64,000 nt of DNA from JALQUL01 sp040382935 (GCA_040382935.1 JBEIEP010000007.1:1-64000); one strand, 5' to 3'. Counted from the stretch's first letter, positions 31,614-41,459 are shown. Notes: generated by a model from the letters alone, not told the origin. Program-made: numbers and translations.

Positions 31614-34322
31614 ATGGAACTCAAAGACTACCAGAGCACGGTGCTCACCGACCTGAGCACCTACCTGCAAACCCTGCTGGACTACAAAGGCCATTTAGGC
31701 AAAGCATTCACCGCCTACTGGAAAAACCGTGGTGTACTGAACCAAGCGTACAAAAACAATGTGCAAGAAGTACCCCACGTATGCGTTAAGGTACCCACGG
31801 CAGGGGGCAAGACCTTCATTGCGGTCAACGCCTTGGAGCGCGTGTTCACCGCCTTTGCCGAGTACAACCCCAGCAAACCAAAGTTTGTGGTGTGGCTGGT
31901 GCCCTCACTCACCATTCTTGAGCAAACGGTAAAAAACTTGGCCAATACCAATCACCCCTACCGTCAACGACTGAACGACCTGTTCCAAGGCCGCGTGCAG
32001 GTGTACGAAAAAGCCGATGTATTGCAGGGGGCGGGGTTCAACTTTGATGCGGTGCGCGAACAGTTGTCGGTGGTGGTGATGTCGTTTGATTCGCTCAAAG
32101 CCACCAACAAAGAGAACCGCAAGGCGTACCAAGAGAACGGCTACTTGGCTTCGTTTTTGAACGACAACACGCACGACGCGGTGTTGCTTCCCGATTACGA
32201 CAAGTCATCATTGATCAATGTGATTCGCACGCTAAACCCCGTAGTGGTGGTGGACGAGAGCCACAACGCCGAGAGCACTTTGTCGGTGGACATGCTGCGC
32301 AACCTCAACCCGAGTTTCATTTTTGACCTGACGGCCACGCCAAAGGACAACAGCAACATCATCAGCTATGTAGACGCGCTGCGCCTTAAAAAACAAAACA
32401 TGGTGAAGTTGCCCGTGATTGTGGCCAACCAGCGCAGCCAAGAAGACGTGATCATGGCCGCGCTGAATATGCGCCGCCAGCTGGAGGTATTGGCCGACAA
32501 GGCAGAGGCCAACGGCGGTGGCTACATACGCCCGATTGTGTTGTTCCAAGCCGAACCCAAAAGCCGCGACGACAACACCACGTTTGAAAAGGTCAAACTG
32601 GTGTTGCTTGGCCTGAATATCCCGCCCGAACACATTGCGATCAAGACCGCCAATGTGAATGAGTTGAAAGGCGTGGACTTGCTGGATCGCCATTGCCAGA
32701 TTCGATACATCATTACCGTCAACGCTTTGAGGGAGGGCTGGGACTGCCCCTTTGCCTATGTGTTGGCAACACTGGCGAACAAATCCTCAGTGGTCGATGT
32801 GACACAGATTTTGGGACGAGTGTTGCGTATGCCCTACCAGCGCAAGCACAGCGCCGAATTGTTGAACCTGAGTTATGTGTTCACGGCATCCAGCCAGTTT
32901 CAGAGCACACTGAACCAAGTGGTGGCGGGTTTGAACAAGGCGGGTTTTTCCAAACGCGATTACCGTGAGGTGGACTTATCAACCATACCAGTCGCCACGG
33001 ACACGGGCGCAACAGATTCTGGCCAAGGGGAATTATTGGCAGAGAGTCCGCCGCCCGCATACCTTGGCGCTGACGAGGACGAAGTGTTGGTGGACACCAC
33101 CCAACTCAATCCGAACTGGGAGGCAGAGGCTGTGCAAAATGCCGAAAGCGCAGGCGGTAGCGCCAATCACTATGCTGCGCCAGTGGGTGAATCGTCGGTA
33201 ATTGAAAGCATCAAAGCGCAGGCCGTCCGTGAGGCACAGGAATTTGAAAAACAAGCCGCGCAGACTTCAGGGAACAGTTGCCCAGAAGAACTAAAGGCAG
33301 ACATGAACGAACACAAGATGAAGCCGATGTTTGAAGCATCGGTACAGGCCATAAAGCTGCCGCAATTTTTTCTCAAGCTGCCCTCAGAGGGCGGCTTCTT
33401 TGAAGCCAGCGATGAATGGCACAAACTTGCCAAAGAAAATTTGTTGACTGATTTTGTCCTCGCCAATCTGGATGCCACGATCAACTTTTCTGCCATTGAT
33501 GCAGACGTGTATTCCGTCGATGCGGAAGACATTGGCAAGGGCGAGAGCGCCCCCGCCTTCAAGGTAGTCAAGAAGGCCGAGAAGGAAAAACTCAATCACA
33601 TCATCAAGAGTCAGCCACCCTCAGGGCAGGTGACATCCATCGTGGCGCGTTTGTTCAGCCTCATCGGCAAGAACAGCTTCTACCCCATCGAGGACAACGA
33701 CATCAAGAAGTACCTCACGCGCATCGTGGAGGTAATGAGTGCCGAGCAACGCGCCGACTGCCTGGAACGCGACTACGCCTATGTGAAGGCCATCAAGGAA
33801 AAAATTCAGGGCTTGGCAAACGAGTTTGCAGCCAAAGAGTTCAACCATTGGCTGTCCACGCAGAAGCTGAAGTTACAGCCCAGCTTCTCGCTACCCGCAA
33901 GCATTGCACCCAGCGACAACGCGCCTGCCATTATCAAAAGTCTGTATGTCACCGAGCGTGGTATGAATGGACTGGAAGCCCCTGTCATTGGCAAGGTGGC
34001 GCAGCTTGAAAACGTGGTGTGGTGGCATTGCAACTTGGAACGAAGCAAGGGTTTTTGCATCAATGGCTTTGTCAACCATTACCCCGACTTCATTGTCCTG
34101 ACCACCAACAAAAACATTGTGGTCATTGAAACCAAAGGCGACGACCGCGACAACTCCAACTCAAAAGACAAATTGAAGCTGGGGAAACTCTGGGAATCGC
34201 AAGCCAACCAAATCGCGCATGAGACAGGCTACCGCTATCACTACATGATGGTGTTTGAAAACAACCCGATTGACGGGGCTTTGGTGGTGGGGGATGTATT
34301 GAAGTTGGTGGGGAACTTGTAA
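31614..34322 (+). CDS. res: Type III restriction endonuclease subunit Res
   Basis: The 902-residue protein has a superfamily 2 helicase core: motif I PTAGGKT (about residues 61-67), motif II DESH (about 213-216), motif III TATP (about 239), and motif VI QILGRVLRMP (about 399-408). The C-terminal PD-(D/E)xK nuclease is seen as YPDFIVLTTNK and VVIETKGDD (about residues 823-844). With Mod it translocates or slides along DNA and cuts near inversely oriented unmethylated sites. Length is normal and no disruption is seen. Its stop lies only 7 bp before the border repeat of the island. Confidence 0.93.
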   Translation: MELKDYQSTVLTDLSTYLQTLLDYKGHLGKAFTAYWKNRGVLNQAYKNNVQEVPHVCVKVPTAGGKTFIAVNALERVFTAFAEYNPSKPKFVVWLVPSLTILEQTVKNLANTNHPYRQRLNDLFQGRVQVYEKADVLQGAGFNFDAVREQLSVVVMSFDSLKATNKENRKAYQENGYLASFLNDNTHDAVLLPDYDKSSLINVIRTLNPVVVVDESHNAESTLSVDMLRNLNPSFIFDLTATPKDNSNIISYVDALRLKKQNMVKLPVIVANQRSQEDVIMAALNMRRQLEVLADKAEANGGGYIRPIVLFQAEPKSRDDNTTFEKVKLVLLGLNIPPEHIAIKTANVNELKGVDLLDRHCQIRYIITVNALREGWDCPFAYVLATLANKSSVVDVTQILGRVLRMPYQRKHSAELLNLSYVFTASSQFQSTLNQVVAGLNKAGFSKRDYREVDLSTIPVATDTGATDSGQGELLAESPPPAYLGADEDEVLVDTTQLNPNWEAEAVQNAESAGGSANHYAAPVGESSVIESIKAQAVREAQEFEKQAAQTSGNSCPEELKADMNEHKMKPMFEASVQAIKLPQFFLKLPSEGGFFEASDEWHKLAKENLLTDFVLANLDATINFSAIDADVYSVDAEDIGKGESAPAFKVVKKAEKEKLNHIIKSQPPSGQVTSIVARLFSLIGKNSFYPIEDNDIKKYLTRIVEVMSAEQRADCLERDYAYVKAIKEKIQGLANEFAAKEFNHWLSTQKLKLQPSFSLPASIAPSDNAPAIIKSLYVTERGMNGLEAPVIGKVAQLENVVWWHCNLERSKGFCINGFVNHYPDFIVLTTNKNIVVIETKGDDRDNSNSKDKLKLGKLWESQANQIAHETGYRYHYMMVFENNPIDGALVVGDVLKLVGNL

Positions 34323-34329
34323 GATTTGC

Positions 34330-34418
34330 GCCTACTTCCCCAACTGCGGCAAACTACTCCCATCGCCCAAGTGCAACAAGCCCGCGTCGGTGTAAATCCC
34401 CAGCTTGGCGCGGGTGTC
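34330..34418. repeat. argG 3' end, proximal copy of the border repeat
   Basis: This copy is part of intact argG and includes its stop. It matches 28882-28970 with four substitutions in 89 bp, all compatible with the same last 28 amino acids. The repeat begins two bases beyond the stop codon, typical of elements that integrate at a gene end and restore it. Confidence 0.9.
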
Positions 34419-35657
34419 GGCGATGTCTAGGTTGCGCAGGGTGAGTTGACCTATGCGGTCTTGGGGCGAGAACATGGACTCGCCTTTTTCCATGGTCAGG
34501 CGCTCGGGGTGGTAGGTGAGGTTGCTTGAAGTGGTGTCAAGAATGGAGTAGTCGTTGCCACGGCGCAGTTCTAAGGTCACCTCGCCAGTAATGGCGCGGG
34601 CCACCCAGCGTTGGGCGGTTTCGCGCAGCATAATGGCTTGCGAATCAAACCAGCGGCCTTGGTACAACAGGCGGCCTAAGCGGCGGCCGTTGTCGCGGTA
34701 TTGCTCTATGGTGTCTTCGTTGTGGATGCCGGTAATCAGGCGCTCGTAGGCGATAAACAGCAGGGCCAGGCCAGGGGCTTCGTAAATGCCTCGGCTCTTG
34801 GCTTCAATGATGCGGTTTTCGATTTGGTCGCTCATGCCCAGGCCGTGGCGTCCGCCTATGCGGTTGGCCTCTAGGATTAAATCGACCAGGCTGGTGTATT
34901 CCACACCGTTCAGGGCCACGGGGCGGCCTTCTTCAAAGCGCACACGCACCTGTTCGCGTTCTACCTTGCAATCGTCGCGCCAAAACGGCACGCCCATAAT
35001 GGGTTGCACAATGGTCATGCCGCTGCTGAGGTACTCTAGGTCTTTGGCCTCGTGGGTGGCACCCAGCATATTAGAGTCGGTGGAGTAGGCTTTTTCGGCC
35101 GACATTTTGTAGCCAAACCCGGCCTTGGTCATAAAGGCCGACATTTCGGCCCGGCCGCCCAACTCGTCTATGAACTGCTGGTCTAACCAGGGTTTGTAGA
35201 TTTTGAGCGAGGGGTTGGTGAGCAGGCCGTAGCGGTAAAAGCGCTCAATGTCGTTGCCTTTAAAGGTGCTGCCGTCGCCCCAAATGTTGACCTCGTCTTG
35301 CTTCATGGCGGCCACCAGCATGGTGCCCGTTACGGCCCGGCCCAGTGGCGTGGTGTTGAAGTAGGTGGTGCCCGCGGTCGAGATATGAAACGCGCCGCAT
35401 TGCAAGGCGGCAATGCCTTCGGCCGCCAATTGGGTGCGGCAGTCAATCAGGCGGGCCAGCTCGGCCCCGTATTGCATGGCTTTGCGGGGGATTTCGTCGT
35501 AGTCGGGCTCGTCGGGTTGGCCCAGGTTGGCGGTGTAGGCGTAGGGAATCGCGCCTTTGTTGCGCATCCAATGCAGTGCCGCGCTGGTGTCTAGGCCGCC
35601 CGAAAAGGCGATGCCTACTTTTTGGCCGACGGGCAGGTTTTGAAGAATCGTTGCCAT
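34332..35657 (-). CDS. argG: Argininosuccinate synthase
   Basis: The 441-residue cytoplasmic enzyme joins citrulline and aspartate using ATP in arginine synthesis. The PP-loop is GIAFSGGLDTSAALHWM (about residues 15-31), and length and sequence fit the E. coli type (about 447 residues). AGTTYFNTTPLGR and GGRHGLGMSDQIENRIIEAK are conserved blocks for citrulline and tetramer contacts. It stands alone here, with argC 24 kb away. The 3' end was used as the apparent insertion site of the type III island. Confidence 0.95.
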   Translation of the reverse strand: MATILQNLPVGQKVGIAFSGGLDTSAALHWMRNKGAIPYAYTANLGQPDEPDYDEIPRKAMQYGAELARLIDCRTQLAAEGIAALQCGAFHISTAGTTYFNTTPLGRAVTGTMLVAAMKQDEVNIWGDGSTFKGNDIERFYRYGLLTNPSLKIYKPWLDQQFIDELGGRAEMSAFMTKAGFGYKMSAEKAYSTDSNMLGATHEAKDLEYLSSGMTIVQPIMGVPFWRDDCKVEREQVRVRFEEGRPVALNGVEYTSLVDLILEANRIGGRHGLGMSDQIENRIIEAKSRGIYEAPGLALLFIAYERLITGIHNEDTIEQYRDNGRRLGRLLYQGRWFDSQAIMLRETAQRWVARAITGEVTLELRRGNDYSILDTTSSNLTYHPERLTMEKGESMFSPQDRIGQLTLRNLDIADTRAKLGIYTDAGLLHLGDGSSLPQLGK

Positions 35658-35747
35658 GATGAATACGGGTAAGGGTTGGGAGGATTTAGCCCCCTAGTTT
35701 AATGGGCTGCTACGCCAGGGCTAGGGATAGCGCCCGCCATGGGTGGT

Positions 35748-36482
35748 TTAAAACCGCTCATAAGGCAATAAAAACCGCCACTGCCCCTCGGCCAGGCCCG
35801 TCAAGCCGACGCGGCCGACGCGCTGGCGCTTCATGGCCAGGATGGGCAGGCGTTGGGCCTGGCAGATATCGGCCAAACGCCCGGGTTCATTGCCTTTAAG
35901 GGCAAAGCGAAGGCCGGTGCTGTGGTCGCTTTGAGACGTCATGCTGACTTTGAACAATGGGCTGTTTCTGGGGCTCTGCCCTATCGTCGCGATGTGTTCG
36001 GCGCTTAACATGGCCTTGACCTCTACCATGACCTCGTTCTCAAGCTGGGCGCGATCAGCCACCAATTTGCGTTGAAACCGGGCATCTTGGGTAAACACCA
36101 CCAGGCCACTGGCGGCCTGCTCCAAGGGCGCCACACAAACCATGCCTTTGAGGTGTTTGCGTAGCAGGCTAACACCCGAACGGTCGTTGGGTGAGCGGCC
36201 TTTTGAATGCAGCCAAGTGGCATCGGCCAGTTGTTCATCCCAAGCAATTTGGCCGCTGGGCTTGTGATACAGCACCGTGGCCGGGGCGATGGCCAAGGCT
36301 TTGGCACCGCCTGATACCAAGATGGGGGAAAGGGCAGGATCTAGGCTCACCCGGTGCTCAGGCTCTTCAACCACCGTGCCCCCCACAGTCACGTAGCCCC
36401 CCTCAATCAATAACTCGGCCTCGCGGCGTGAACACTTGTGTTGTTCTGCAACGGCTTTGGACAGGCGAATAGACTCAGGCAT
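35748..36482 (-). CDS. RsuA/RluF-like protein lacking the catalytic Asp
   Basis: The 244-residue product has an N-terminal S4 RNA-binding domain (IRLSKAVAEQHKCSRREAEL, residues 5-24) and a pseudouridine-synthase-like domain. In active RsuA/RluF enzymes the catalytic motif is GRLDxxTxGL; here the aligned segment is APLEQAASGLVVFTQD, so the Asp is Glu and the preceding Arg is Pro. A Glu there is not known to support catalysis. The rest (MKRQRVGRVGLTGLAEGQWR) still follows the family. I infer an RNA-binding protein without pseudouridylation activity, or one with altered chemistry. Confidence 0.85.
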   Translation of the reverse strand: MPESIRLSKAVAEQHKCSRREAELLIEGGYVTVGGTVVEEPEHRVSLDPALSPILVSGGAKALAIAPATVLYHKPSGQIAWDEQLADATWLHSKGRSPNDRSGVSLLRKHLKGMVCVAPLEQAASGLVVFTQDARFQRKLVADRAQLENEVMVEVKAMLSAEHIATIGQSPRNSPLFKVSMTSQSDHSTGLRFALKGNEPGRLADICQAQRLPILAMKRQRVGRVGLTGLAEGQWRFLLPYERF

Positions 36483-36603
36483 GGGTGGGTGATTCTAGCG
36501 GTGAGGGACCCTTGCCGCTGGTCAGGTTTACACCCGCTGCCATCCGATGCGCACCTAAATGCGGATAATCCCATCGCTTTAGCTAAATTTACCAACTTTC
36601 ACC

Positions 36604-37566
36604 ATGTCGATTTTTACTACCCGTCGAACCCCCACGCCCCCTTCCGCACTTGAACAATCCGTGGTGGCTGAGATATTGGCCCAATTGAACCTGGTCGTGT
36701 TGGGCAAATCCCATCAGGTCAAGTTGGCGCTGACCTGTTTGCTGGCGGGTGGTCATTTGCTGCTTGAGGACGTGCCCGGCGTGGGCAAAACGACCTTGGC
36801 CCAGGCGCTGGCGCGCACCCTGGGTTTGAATTTTTCTAGGGTGCAGTTCACCGCAGACCTCATGCCCAGTGACCTGACCGGCGTTGGTCTGTACAACCGC
36901 GCCGCTGAAAAGTTTGTTTTTCAACCGGGGCCATTGTTTGCCCAGGTCTTGCTGGCCGACGAAATCAACCGCGCCAATGCCAAAACCCAAAGCGCTTTGT
37001 TGGAGGCAATGGAAGAGCGCCAGGTGACGGTAGACGGGGTTTCGCACGCCCTTCCCAAGCCGTTTTTTGTCATGGCCACGCAAAACCCGCTGGACCACAG
37101 TGGCACCTACGCCTTGCCGCAGTCGCAACTAGACCGTTTTTTGATGCGTTTGTCGCTGGGCTACCCGGACGCCAAAGCAGAACGCTTGTTGTTGACCCGA
37201 GACACCTCGCGCGAATCGCTGGCGGCCTTGAAGGCCGTCGTTAACGCCCAGCAGTTTGAGAAGTTGCAAAGCGCAGTGGGCCAGCTGCACGTGGCAGAAC
37301 CTATTTTGGACTACCTGCAAAATTTGCTGGCGTTGACCCGTTCGGGGATATGGTTTGTGCAGGGGCTAAGTCCAAGAGCTGGTTTGGCGATATTGCGTGC
37401 GGCCCGCGCACATGCCTGGTTAACAGGGCGTGACTTTGTGGTGCCTGACGATATTCAGGCGATTTTTGAAGTCTGCGCCGCCCACCGTTTGGTGCCGGTG
37501 GCAAGCGCGGGGCGGTCTGCCAACGAGCAGGTGCGCGCGTTGCTGCAATCGGCGGTGGCCGCCTAA
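36604..37566 (+). CDS. MoxR-family AAA+ ATPase
   Basis: The 320-residue MoxR protein has Walker A LEDVPGVGKTTLAQAL (about residues 55-70), Walker B LLADEINRA (about 116-124) and the sensor segment MATQNPLDHSGTYALPQSQL. MoxR ATPases act as chaperones in assembling or activating complexes, and this subgroup is found with DUF58 and transglutaminase genes. The DUF58 gene begins 62 bp later and a transglutaminase gene overlaps that, forming one operon. Confidence 0.93.
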   Translation: MSIFTTRRTPTPPSALEQSVVAEILAQLNLVVLGKSHQVKLALTCLLAGGHLLLEDVPGVGKTTLAQALARTLGLNFSRVQFTADLMPSDLTGVGLYNRAAEKFVFQPGPLFAQVLLADEINRANAKTQSALLEAMEERQVTVDGVSHALPKPFFVMATQNPLDHSGTYALPQSQLDRFLMRLSLGYPDAKAERLLLTRDTSRESLAALKAVVNAQQFEKLQSAVGQLHVAEPILDYLQNLLALTRSGIWFVQGLSPRAGLAILRAARAHAWLTGRDFVVPDDIQAIFEVCAAHRLVPVASAGRSANEQVRALLQSAVAA

Positions 37567-37628
37567 GGACCTATGCCCGTGAAAAGTGTCTGCCACCCGA
37601 TGGACCATTTGTTGAAGCAAAGCGCCGT

Positions 37629-38648
37629 ATGAAGGCCTACTTTCAAAACCGTTGGCGCAAATGGTGGAAGGCGCGCCTCAAGGCCGCAGACAAGGTGACC
37701 CTGCACCAGCGCAACGTGTACATCGTGCCCAACGGGGCGGGTTGGATGATGGCCTTGACCATCGCGGTGCTGTTGCTCACCAGCGTGAACTACCAACTCA
37801 ATTTGGGCTACCTGCTGACCTTTATGGCGGCTGGTGCCAGCTTTGCCAGCATTATGGTGGGACACAGCAACCTGCGCGGTATTTCGCTGCAGTTAGAGCC
37901 CTCGCCGCCTGGCCCTGCCGGGCATAGTGTGCGGCTACAAATCACCTGTACCAACAACACCCGGCGCTACAAACACGCCATAGCACTGTCTTCGCACGAA
38001 GGTCTAACAAGCGATGGGGATTTAACTTGGGTGTCATTGGCGCCCGGTCAATCCGTAACAGTGGGGGTTCGCCTGCCTGCCATGGCGCGTGGCATCCACA
38101 CGACTCCTTTGATACGGGCACGCACCAGCTTTCCACTGGGTCTTTTGCGCGTGTGGACGGTTTGGCAGCCCGCCAGTCGGCTGGTCATTTATCCCGCTCT
38201 TGAAAATCCCGTTGCAGCCTTGCCCTCGCAGGCGGATCCCTTATCCGCTGATGCCCCGCTGGGTGCATCGGCAGAGCGCTCGTTTGATGAGATTGACGGG
38301 GTGCGTGCCTACCGTCCGGGCGACCCGCCCAAAACCATTGTGTGGAAGAAAGTTGCAACGGCGGGCTTGGCTTTTGATGCGCCTGGTGCCAGTGGACACG
38401 ACCCCCAGTGGGTGGTGCGTGACTTGGCGCCCCCTGGCCAGTTGCCCCGCCAGTTCACCCTTGCTCAAACGGGGTTGGCCGACACTGAAAAAGCCCTGTC
38501 ACGCCTGTGCGCCTGGGTGTTTTTGGCCCATGAAACGGGCACGGCGTTTGGTTTAACGCTACCTGCCACCTCGATTGCACCGCCTGGCGACGAGGGGCAA
38601 CGCGACGCCCATTTGCGCCAATGCCTGGAGGCGCTGGCCCAATGCTAA
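37629..38648 (+). CDS. DUF58 domain membrane protein
   Basis: The 339-residue protein begins with two membrane helices (GAGWMMALTIAVLLLTSVNY and YLLTFMAAGASFASIMVG, roughly residues 37-78) and carries the DUF58 motif FDEIDGVRAYRPGDPPKTIV (about residues 219-238). DUF58 proteins have a von Willebrand A-like domain and partner MoxR ATPases. Its stop overlaps the transglutaminase start by seven bases (ATGCTAA). Confidence 0.9.
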   Translation: MKAYFQNRWRKWWKARLKAADKVTLHQRNVYIVPNGAGWMMALTIAVLLLTSVNYQLNLGYLLTFMAAGASFASIMVGHSNLRGISLQLEPSPPGPAGHSVRLQITCTNNTRRYKHAIALSSHEGLTSDGDLTWVSLAPGQSVTVGVRLPAMARGIHTTPLIRARTSFPLGLLRVWTVWQPASRLVIYPALENPVAALPSQADPLSADAPLGASAERSFDEIDGVRAYRPGDPPKTIVWKKVATAGLAFDAPGASGHDPQWVVRDLAPPGQLPRQFTLAQTGLADTEKALSRLCAWVFLAHETGTAFGLTLPATSIAPPGDEGQRDAHLRQCLEALAQC

Positions 38649-40723
38649 AAGCCACGCAAAACACCCTGTTCTTGCTAGGCGTGATTGCGGTGGTGATTGC
38701 CCCGCACGCGCCCCAACTGCCCTGGTGGTGTACGGCGTTTGCCGCCACTGTGCTGGTGTGGCGGGCCTGGATTGCCTACAAAGGCCTGGCGCTGCCTGGG
38801 CGCTGGGTGGTGGCATTGGCGCTTGCCGCATGTGTGTGGGGCGTGTTTGCCACGCACACCACACTGCTGGGCACCGCGGCTGGCACCACGCTGGTGGTGG
38901 TGCTTTTGGCACTCAAAACCCTGGAGTTACGAGCACAACGCGACGCCTTTGTGGTGTTCTTTTTGGGCTTCTTTGTGCTGATGGCCAATTTTTTGGAATC
39001 GCAGTCGCTGGGCATTGCGCTGGCGATGGTGGTGGGCATGGCGGGTCTACTGGCCAGTTTGGTCAACGCGCAACTGGCGCATGAAGAAGCTGGATTTAAG
39101 ACGGCGGCCTGGCAGGCGCTCAAGCTCATGGTTTGGGGTGCGCCCTTGATGGCTTTTTTGTTTGTGTTTTTTCCTAGGGTTGCGCCTCTGTGGGCCTTGC
39201 CTAACGATGCCGCCGGTGGGCAAACCGGCCTGTCAGAGGATATGACCGTTGGGCGAATTGCCGATCTTGCAAAAAGCGACGAAATTGCCCTGCGCGTCAA
39301 GTTCAGTGGTCCACCGCCTAGCGCATTTGACCTGTATTTTCGAGGGCCTATTTTGAGTCAGTTTGACGGCCAAACTTGGCGTCCAACGGCTACCCGGCCG
39401 CTCAATCCATCAATGCCGGAGGCATTGGTGACCGGGCCATCGGTAAGCTACGAAGTAACGCTGGAGCCTCATCAAAGAAATTGGGTGATGACCTTGGATT
39501 TGACGCCGCAGCCCCCGGACTGGCCCAATCAAACCCTAGGGTTGAGCCCCGATTTTCAGTGGTACAGCAGTGAGGCCATTACCACCACCGTGCGCTACAA
39601 AGCCACCAGTTACCCCAAGTACCAATATGGCTTGAATTTGACGCCGCTCCAAATGCGTGAAAGCCTGTTTTTGCCCAAAGACTCTAATCCGCGCATTCAG
39701 GCCTTGGCCGCCGCGCAGTTGGCAGAACCTGGGTTTAGCGAAAGTGATGCTATGGCCAAAGCCCAATGGGCCATGCAGCAACTGGCAGCGGGTGGTTACC
39801 GCTATACGCTTAGCCCGGGTGTTTATGGACGGCACAGTGCCGACGAATTCTGGTTTGACCGCAAACAGGGGTTTTGTGAGCACATTGCCGCAAGTTTTGT
39901 CATCATGATGCGAGCAATGGGCGTGCCGGCACGGGTCGTAACCGGTTACCAAGGTGGTGAGTTAAACGCTGTAGACGGATTTTGGCTGGTGCGCCAAAGT
40001 GACGCCCACGCCTGGGTAGAGGTATGGGCACAACCAGGTTCTGGGCCTGCACAGGGTTGGGTGCGTTTCGATCCAACCGGGGTCGTGGCCCCTGAGCGCG
40101 TGCAAAGTGCCACTCGGCTAGAACCCCAACGCGGCCCCGTGGGCAGCGTGGTCAGTCAGATTCTGGGCAAGGGAGGGGTTGACTGGCTGCGGAAAGTGAG
40201 AGGCCTTTGGGAGGCGTCTGAAAACTTGTGGACCCAAAAGATTCTCAACTTCAACCGCGACCAGCAGTTTGAATTTTTAAAGAAACTGGGTTTTGAAGCA
40301 CCCTCTGAAGAGACCCTAGGGCAGGCCATGGCTGGTGTTTTTGCGCTGGGTTTGTTGTTGTTTGCGGTATTGGGAAAAGCAGCCCAATGGCGTTGGTTGC
40401 AATGGCTGCGCTGGCAGCGCCAGGACCCTTGGCAAGCACTTTGGAGCCAGGTCAAAGCCGATGCAATGGCCAGAGGCTTGGCGGTGGACGCAAGCACCAC
40501 GCCGCGCAAACTGGCTGTTTTGGTGGGCCACCCCCCAGGGCCTCTAAACGCTGCTTCACCAAGCCCGCCTAAGGATGTGGTCGCGTGGCTTTTGCGTTTT
40601 GAGGCCTTGCGCTACGCCTCCACTGAAGGCCAGGGTGCCACACAGACGGGCGGCAAAAATCAGCTTTTAGCCACTTTCAAGCAGGAGTGGAAGGCGCTCA
40701 ATTGGCGGCATAACGAGCGTTAA
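38642..40723 (+). CDS. TgpA-type membrane protein with transglutaminase domain
   Basis: The 693-residue protein has about six N-terminal membrane helices (DUF3488, residues 1-190), a periplasmic transglutaminase domain, a further helix near residue 570 (AMAGVFALGLLLFAVLG) and a cytoplasmic tail. The catalytic triad is visible as Cys in KQGFCEHIA (about 411), His in SDAHAWVEVW (about 454) and Asp in VRFDPTGVV (about 476). P. aeruginosa TgpA of this family is essential. Start chosen at 38642, overlapping the DUF58 stop. Envelope protein processing or cross-linking is the likely role. Confidence 0.9.
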   Translation: MLKATQNTLFLLGVIAVVIAPHAPQLPWWCTAFAATVLVWRAWIAYKGLALPGRWVVALALAACVWGVFATHTTLLGTAAGTTLVVVLLALKTLELRAQRDAFVVFFLGFFVLMANFLESQSLGIALAMVVGMAGLLASLVNAQLAHEEAGFKTAAWQALKLMVWGAPLMAFLFVFFPRVAPLWALPNDAAGGQTGLSEDMTVGRIADLAKSDEIALRVKFSGPPPSAFDLYFRGPILSQFDGQTWRPTATRPLNPSMPEALVTGPSVSYEVTLEPHQRNWVMTLDLTPQPPDWPNQTLGLSPDFQWYSSEAITTTVRYKATSYPKYQYGLNLTPLQMRESLFLPKDSNPRIQALAAAQLAEPGFSESDAMAKAQWAMQQLAAGGYRYTLSPGVYGRHSADEFWFDRKQGFCEHIAASFVIMMRAMGVPARVVTGYQGGELNAVDGFWLVRQSDAHAWVEVWAQPGSGPAQGWVRFDPTGVVAPERVQSATRLEPQRGPVGSVVSQILGKGGVDWLRKVRGLWEASENLWTQKILNFNRDQQFEFLKKLGFEAPSEETLGQAMAGVFALGLLLFAVLGKAAQWRWLQWLRWQRQDPWQALWSQVKADAMARGLAVDASTTPRKLAVLVGHPPGPLNAASPSPPKDVVAWLLRFEALRYASTEGQGATQTGGKNQLLATFKQEWKALNWRHNER

Positions 40724-40781
40724 ACAGGCGGTCGTGTTGTAGGCCTAGGACGGTGTTCGTTGTTGACACCAGTCAGCCTTG

Positions 40782-41408
40782 TTAAACGGCAGTGCGCTGG
40801 GGCTTTAGCCCATTGAAAGTGGTTTGCAGCAACCATTCAACAATTTGTATGTCGGTGTGGGTTCCGCTGGACTTCATTAACCCCAGCACAGGGTTGCAAG
40901 CGCAGGCAAAAAGGGTGTAGAGCACCAACTCGGAGGGCAATTTGGGGTCGATCTGCGCTTGCTGCTGTGCCTGCGTGATCCAAGCACCCAATTGATCGGT
41001 CAACGCAAACAACAGGTCCATATAGACCTTGTGGTTGGCAAGTGAGGCGGTCAGTGCTGAGTTTTGAGTGGGTAGCGAGGGCATCTCGCCCTCGAGCTGC
41101 GTTTGCATGGCCCAGCGTGTGATGGCTTGCAAGGCCATAGCGGGTGCATCTTTGATGCTGTCATCCGCCCGTACACGCTCCACCACCGCCAGGGCTTGTT
41201 GCAACACCCGCACCATGGCCGCGCCGGCCAGCTCTTCTTTAGAGGTGAAATGCTTGTACACGCTGGCCTTGGCAATGCCTGCCTCAAAGGCCACTTCATC
41301 GACGGTCATCAAGTCATAGCCCTTGGTGGCCAGCAAGCGATTCACCGCGCTCACAATAGTGGCTTCACGCAGTTGCTGCACTTGGGCTTTAAAGTCTGAC
41401 TTGGCCAT
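40782..41408 (-). CDS. TetR-family transcriptional regulator
   Basis: The 208-residue repressor has an N-terminal helix-turn-helix (TVDEVAFEAGIAKASVYKHF, about residues 35-54) and a ligand domain whose C-terminal part (SELVLYTLFACACNPVLGL) resembles TetR_C subfamilies. It faces the eight-gene lipid-modification operon across a 124-bp AT-rich region with palindromes, so it very probably represses that operon and itself. The ligand may be a fatty-acid-type compound, an inference from the operon. Confidence 0.9.
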   Translation of the reverse strand: MAKSDFKAQVQQLREATIVSAVNRLLATKGYDLMTVDEVAFEAGIAKASVYKHFTSKEELAGAAMVRVLQQALAVVERVRADDSIKDAPAMALQAITRWAMQTQLEGEMPSLPTQNSALTASLANHKVYMDLLFALTDQLGAWITQAQQQAQIDPKLPSELVLYTLFACACNPVLGLMKSSGTHTDIQIVEWLLQTTFNGLKPQRTAV

Positions 41409-41459
41409 ACAGCTGATTCTAGGAGAAATTTTTCGTAAAATACCGTTTTATTAAAAAAA

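Noticed and set aside
38621..38641. Upstream ATG for the transglutaminase gene
   Set aside because: It would overlap the DUF58 gene by 28 bp and add seven residues; the ATG at 38642 has the usual short overlap and a GGAGG 12 bases upstream.
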